24,029 bases of DNA from TMED27 sp037969235. Its GTDB lineage: Bacteria > Pseudomonadota > Alphaproteobacteria > Micavibrionales > Micavibrionaceae. Below, one piece after another: positions 19,964-24,029 of this stretch (positions are counted from its first letter, which is position 1; every line of letters starts with the position of its first letter). Position numbers and translations under genes: made by a program. The notes beneath the pieces were generated by a model that searched no databases, was not told the DNA's origin, and was given only the letters and a program-made list of their open reading frames with translations. The stretch is from the NCBI GenBank assembly GCA_037969235.1, contig JBBKXA010000019.1:1-24029 (forward strand), read 5' to 3'.

Positions 19964-22300
19964 TTATTCTGCCTCAGTCGCCGCTTTTTCCGCCGCCTTC
20001 GTGGCTTCCAATTCTTTATGTAGATCCATGAAGCGCTTATTCGTTGTCTGTACGCCCAACACGCGTACGATGTTCGAATATTGATCTGTCCATGCCTTAA
20101 CACCATCGCGTTTCATGCCATCGCTCCATCCTCTGGCTTTTAGATCAGCAATGACTGATTCCGATTTCGTAAGCGCCATGAAATGCGTGGAGTAATATTC
20201 AATCTTCGTCCCTTCAATCTCGCCGTTATTTGAAACTTTGCCAAGCACTGGCACGCCAATCTGCTCACCAATCGCAGTGACTACTGGCTCCAGATCAAGA
20301 TAATTGTTAGAAATATTGATGATGATCGTGCCATCTGGTTTTAACTTATTCAGATAAATTTCCATCGCATTTTGCGTGATAATATGCACGGGAATATTAT
20401 CCGAACTAAACGCATCTACCAACAAAACATCGTAATTTCCATCGGGCTTTTCGTTGATCGTTAACCGCCCATCACCCAAAATGATATCGTACGGACTTCC
20501 GCAATCCGACAAATAGGTGAAAAATTCAGGGTTTTGTGCAATATACGCAATTTCAGGATCAATCTCGAAGAAATCAAAGTGGCGCCCCTCTTTAACAAAA
20601 CAAGATGTCACACCAACACCAAGCCCGATAACGCCAACATTCTGCGTACCTGATTTTTGATCATAATATTTCATGAGGTCGCTAATTGGGCTGTTCTCGC
20701 TATAATAAGAAAGGGGGGTAAGGCGGTGCTGCTCAATCAACGCTTGTGCGCCATGGTTGGTGGTGCCATGCAGCAAAATACGCTCATCCGTATTCGTATC
20801 AATCACTTTCATGACGCCAAAGAAATTACGCGCTTGAAAATGTATTTTTTCAAATTGATGCTGCCCCCAAATGAACCCTAACGGGAAAAGACTAAACAAA
20901 AATACGGTCATGATGCCAAAAGCCCAACGCTTTTTAGCAATCATGAACAAAGCCATCATCACCACAAACGCGCAAAAAAGAATAAATTTTTCATTCGGAA
21001 TACCAAAACCAAAAATGGCGAAAATGATAATTATGGTGGCTGTCAAAGTCGTAACATTTAACCAGCCATCAACACCTTTTTTTATATAGGCATTTTTGAT
21101 GCCTGCTTTGAAGGACGCAAAGCTCTGGCTAGGATCAGCGCTATAACGCATAAACACCGCCATAACCAAAACAAGCCCATATTCAATAGGTACAATAAAG
21201 GCTTGCGGCGCGATAATTGCATTAAAGAAACCACCTAACGCACCACCAACCGACATCAATAAATAAAACTCGGTGAGATGCGATGTATGTGGCTTTGATT
21301 TGGCGAGCAAGGTGTGACACAGCATCGCAGCAAAAAAGAACAATGCGAAATGATAGCCAACCATGACCAACGCACTCACCTTCATGAGCAACTGTAGGCC
21401 GATCAACTGCCCGATCAGTAATATCACGCCAATCTCAAAAATATTAGTGATGAAACCCTCACTAAGTTTTGGTTTGCGCGCAAAAACCAGAATAAACGTG
21501 CCCACATAGATCGCCAGCGGCATAATCCACAATAGCGGGACAGATGCAATATCAGTTGTCACAAACGTTGTAACTCCAAGCATCAAGGAGGAGGGGATAA
21601 ACGCCAGCAAAATCCAATAAAAACGTAAACGCCAAGTCGGCGCATGGCTTTTCACAATAGCCTTGGAGTCTAGCGTACGCGTATTAAAAAATGACGTATG
21701 CTTCCATACCAGTACAGCCGAAATCACCATCAAAGCGATTAAAGCAAAATAACCATACATCCATGTAAAAGCCTGCTCATTTAAGGGCAAATAAGGCTCA
21801 ATCAAGACAGGGTAAGCCAACAATGACGCCATAGAACCCAAATTACTAGCTCCATATAAGAAGTACGGATTATCAGCATCTGGATGATTGCTCATCGAAA
21901 ACCAGCGCTGCAACATGGGGGCAGAGCCAGCAAGCACAAAAAACGGCCCCCCCACTGTCACCGCCATCAACGTTAATTGCCAAAGCGACGGATCACCATC
22001 GGTTGGTGGAACTGTGCCTTCAGGAATTAAAAACGGCAAAGCGATAATGCATATACCAAGCAATACAAGGTGTACGAGAGCCTGCGCCCGCGCGCCCAAA
22101 AACTTCGTAGTCCCATGCGCGTACGCATAACCGCCCAACAAGCAAACCTGAAAAAACAACATCGCAGTATTCCAAACCTGCGGCGTCCCCCCAAGCAAGG
22201 GTAGTATCATTTTCGAAAACATCGGCTGAACCGAAAATAGCAAGGCGGCGCTTAATAATAATGTGGACGCAAAAACTGGGATGTATAATCTTGATGACAT
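19964..22300 (-). CDS. Multi-pass membrane protein fused to a spermidine-synthase-like domain
   Basis: 778 residues. The N-terminal 480 residues are about 13 hydrophobic segments, opening with LLLSAALLFSVQPMFSKMIL, then PLLGGTPQVWNTAMLFFQ, the usual start of these proteins. The C-terminal 490-700 is a Rossmann methyltransferase-type fold: HGTTNHGAQ (511-519), VIGLGVGVTSCF (557-568), FFEIDP (577-582), LGDGR (608-612), LLVDAFSSDNIPVH (626-639). True spermidine synthase has GGGDG and D-S-T-D-P; here GLGVG and DAFSSD replace them, as in the fused group. Do not read it as proven polyamine synthesis; the substrate and membrane-domain role are unknown. The gene is monocistronic, convergent with prfC and divergent from sufB. 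Confidence 0.88.
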   Translation of the reverse strand: MSSRLYIPVFASTLLLSAALLFSVQPMFSKMILPLLGGTPQVWNTAMLFFQVCLLGGYAYAHGTTKFLGARAQALVHLVLLGICIIALPFLIPEGTVPPTDGDPSLWQLTLMAVTVGGPFFVLAGSAPMLQRWFSMSNHPDADNPYFLYGASNLGSMASLLAYPVLIEPYLPLNEQAFTWMYGYFALIALMVISAVLVWKHTSFFNTRTLDSKAIVKSHAPTWRLRFYWILLAFIPSSLMLGVTTFVTTDIASVPLLWIMPLAIYVGTFILVFARKPKLSEGFITNIFEIGVILLIGQLIGLQLLMKVSALVMVGYHFALFFFAAMLCHTLLAKSKPHTSHLTEFYLLMSVGGALGGFFNAIIAPQAFIVPIEYGLVLVMAVFMRYSADPSQSFASFKAGIKNAYIKKGVDGWLNVTTLTATIIIIFAIFGFGIPNEKFILFCAFVVMMALFMIAKKRWAFGIMTVFLFSLFPLGFIWGQHQFEKIHFQARNFFGVMKVIDTNTDERILLHGTTNHGAQALIEQHRLTPLSYYSENSPISDLMKYYDQKSGTQNVGVIGLGVGVTSCFVKEGRHFDFFEIDPEIAYIAQNPEFFTYLSDCGSPYDIILGDGRLTINEKPDGNYDVLLVDAFSSDNIPVHIITQNAMEIYLNKLKPDGTIIINISNNYLDLEPVVTAIGEQIGVPVLGKVSNNGEIEGTKIEYYSTHFMALTKSESVIADLKARGWSDGMKRDGVKAWTDQYSNIVRVLGVQTTNKRFMDLHKELEATKAAEKAATEAE

Positions 22301-22377
22301 GGCTAAAATCCGTTTTTAAAATAAAAATGCTTGGTCATTTTAACACCTTTTAATGTATTTGAGTCGTTTTTCCTATC

Positions 22378-22441
22378 ATGGCACGATTTTTTCCCAAGAA
22401 ATTTGCGATTAGCCTTGAATTTCGTGCCTTTAAATGCCATG
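22378..22441. promoter_or_regulatory. Nested inverted repeats between the membrane protein and sufB
   Basis: CATGGCA (22378-22384) pairs with TGCCATG (22435-22441), and inside it GGCACGA (22380-22386) pairs with TCGTGCC (22422-22428). The outer and inner arms overlap on the left, so they cannot both form at once. The region holds the promoters of both divergent genes. It could be a binding region for an iron-sulfur or iron regulator of suf, but no IscR or Fur site is recognised. Confidence 0.3.
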
Positions 22442-22487
22442 TAAGAGGCTGTATAAATGCAAAAAATCAATAAGGCTTACACAAGTT

Positions 22488-23963
22488 ATGGGCGTTTCCG
22501 AAGAAACCAGACAAACAGTATCCGACATGGCTGGCAAATATAGTGCCGGTTTCGTCACAGATATTGAGAGCGAAAAAGCGCCCAAGGGGCTGTCTGAGGA
22601 TATCGTACGCTTTATATCTGCAAAAAAAAATGAGCCAGAATGGATGCTGGAATGGCGCCTAAAAGCATATCGCCGTTGGCTTGAAATGCCCGAACCTGAC
22701 TGGGCGAAATTAAACATTAAACCCATAGATTACCAAGACAGCTATTATTATTCCGCCCCCAAAAGCACGACAGATGGGCCGCAAACCCTCGATGATGTTG
22801 ATCCAAAATTGTTGGAAACGTACGCTAAGCTCGGCATTCCCTTGCGCGAACAGGAAATCCTTGCGGGCGTCCAAGAACGTACACCCATCGCTGTCGATGT
22901 GGTTTTTGATTCAGTGTCCGTTGCAACCACATTCAAAAAGAAACTCGCGGAATCTGGCGTGATATTTTGTTCCATATCCGAAGCCATTCAAAAACATCCT
23001 GATCTCGTAAAAAAATATATGGGCTCGGTTGTGCCAGCTGGTGACAATAAGCATGCCTGCCTCAATAGCGCGGTATTTACCGACGGCAGCTTCGTCTATA
23101 TCCCCGAAGGCGTGCGATGCCCGATGGAGCTTTCTACATATTTCCGTATCAATGACCTGAATACAGGGCAATTCGAACGCACCTTGATTATCGCCGATAA
23201 AGGCTCGTACGTGTCTTACCTCGAAGGCTGCACAGCGCCTATGCGTGATGAAAATCAATTACACGCCGCGATTGTAGAATTAATCGCACACGATGATGCA
23301 GAGATTAAATACTCGACCGTACAAAATTGGTATCCTGGCGACTTTGAAACGGGGCAGGGCGGCATTTATAATTTCGTCACCAAGCGCGGCCTATGCGAAG
23401 GACGTAATTCAAAAATCAGCTGGACCCAAGTTGAAACAGGATCAGCAATAACTTGGAAATACCCATCTTGCATCTTAAAAGGCGATAATTCACAAGGCGA
23501 GTTTTATTCAGTCGCCATTACAAATGGCCGCCAACAAGCCGACACTGGAACGAAAATGATCCATATCGGCAAAAACACCCGCAGCAGAATTATTTCAAAA
23601 GGCATCAGCGCAGGGCGCAGCCAAAACACATACAGAGGCTTGGTCAAAATCCTCCCCAAAGCCGAAGGCGCTCGGAACTTCACGGTCTGTGACTCTCTGT
23701 TGATCGGCGATCAATGTGGTGCTCACACTGTACCCTACATCGAAAGCCGTAATAAAAGCGCAAATTTAGAACATGAAGCCACTACAAGCAAAATCGGCGA
23801 AGACCAACTATTTTATTGTATGCAGCGCGGCATCAGCGAAGAAGAAGCAATAGCCCTGATCGTCAACGGCTTTGCCCGCGAAGTTATGCAACACCTACCT
23901 ATGGAATTTGCTGTCGAAGCGCAAAAGCTAATCGGAATATCTCTGGAGGGAAGTGTCGGATAA
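22488..23963 (+). CDS. sufB: Fe-S cluster assembly scaffold SufB
   Basis: 491 residues from ATG 22488; the frame extends 18 codons upstream (to 22434) but those residues do not look like SufB. Core motifs: EPEWMLEWRLKAYRRWLEM (49-67), VPAGDNKHACLNSAVFTDGS (182-201), YLEGCTAPM (C248), then SKGISAGRSQNTYRGLVKI (370-388). LEHEATTSKIGEDQLFYCMQ (427-446) and EEAIALIVNGF follow. C248, C401 and E430 probably correspond to the conserved Cys and Glu residues used for cluster assembly and transfer in E. coli SufB. It forms the SufBC2D scaffold in the cytoplasm. The next gene begins 46 bases downstream, consistent with a suf operon. No iscR-type gene precedes it. Confidence 0.97.
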   Translation: MGVSEETRQTVSDMAGKYSAGFVTDIESEKAPKGLSEDIVRFISAKKNEPEWMLEWRLKAYRRWLEMPEPDWAKLNIKPIDYQDSYYYSAPKSTTDGPQTLDDVDPKLLETYAKLGIPLREQEILAGVQERTPIAVDVVFDSVSVATTFKKKLAESGVIFCSISEAIQKHPDLVKKYMGSVVPAGDNKHACLNSAVFTDGSFVYIPEGVRCPMELSTYFRINDLNTGQFERTLIIADKGSYVSYLEGCTAPMRDENQLHAAIVELIAHDDAEIKYSTVQNWYPGDFETGQGGIYNFVTKRGLCEGRNSKISWTQVETGSAITWKYPSCILKGDNSQGEFYSVAITNGRQQADTGTKMIHIGKNTRSRIISKGISAGRSQNTYRGLVKILPKAEGARNFTVCDSLLIGDQCGAHTVPYIESRNKSANLEHEATTSKIGEDQLFYCMQRGISEEEAIALIVNGFAREVMQHLPMEFAVEAQKLIGISLEGSVG

Positions 23964-24009
23964 GTGTAGGATAAACACACAAAACGATTCAACGGAAAGA
24001 GATTATAAA

Positions 24010-24029
24010 ATGACAGATATTATTAACAC
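24010..24029 (+). CDS. Start of the gene after sufB (partial)
   Basis: ATG at 24010-24012 with a good ribosome site GGAAAGAG about 7 bases before it encodes MTDIINT to the window edge. By position this could be sufC, or another suf-operon gene, but seven residues cannot tell. Confidence 0.5.

Noticed and set aside
1..24029. CRISPR array or long tandem repeats
   Set aside because: No regularly spaced direct repeats were seen; repeats found are two-copy and about 10 bases.

Overview
The window reads as part of an alphaproteobacterial chromosome of moderate to low GC content. The signs are a gatCAB cluster, an alphaproteobacterial-type Fur that lacks the CxxC pair (HHHHLVDLETG), a DUF1491 protein (a mostly alphaproteobacterial family), a sufB start, rpmB, tgt, prfC and ruvX. 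The genus cannot be fixed. A deep-branching or little-studied lineage (for example Micavibrio-like) is only a guess.

Region 1 (1 to about 3740) is an accessory element. A P4-type tyrosine integrase (2335-3558, minus) sits beside the 3' end of a tRNA-Ser(GCU) gene (3734-3826). All complete genes of the element run leftward: integrase, a 4-bp-overlapping gene of unknown function, a hairpin terminator, a palindrome in front of an excisionase-like HTH gene, a winged-helix gene, a second 56-residue AlpA-like HTH gene, and an HUH-type replication initiator. A short open fragment at 1-111 on the plus strand looks like the tail of an IS630-type transposase. The far attachment site is outside the window.

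Region 2 (3734-9549) is mostly core. It holds tRNA-Ser, a TerD-like gene paired with a possible glycosyltransferase-fold gene, and a minus-strand gatC-gatA-X-gatB cluster. X encodes an exported protein with two matching cysteine modules.

Region 3 (9658-13041) has ruvX, convergent with a patatin plus YgjP-like metalloprotease operon, followed by a divergent CbiB/CobD-like membrane protein with no other cobalamin gene nearby.

Region 4 (13042-17247) has rpmB with its own promoter and terminator, and a tgt whose three zinc-binding cysteines are all replaced. It then has a two-gene signalling operon: a DgcZ-like protein with degenerate CZB and GGDEF domains, and a soluble PAS-PAS histidine kinase.

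Region 5 (17314-24029) has fur with a small CxC protein and a DUF1491 protein, prfC, a membrane protein fused to a spermidine-synthase-like domain, and sufB with the first codons of the next gene.

The most notable items are the zinc-site-less Tgt, the duplicated-cysteine exported protein inside the gatCAB cluster, the HUH-Rep integrative element at tRNA-Ser, and the doubly degenerate DgcZ-like protein next to a kinase.
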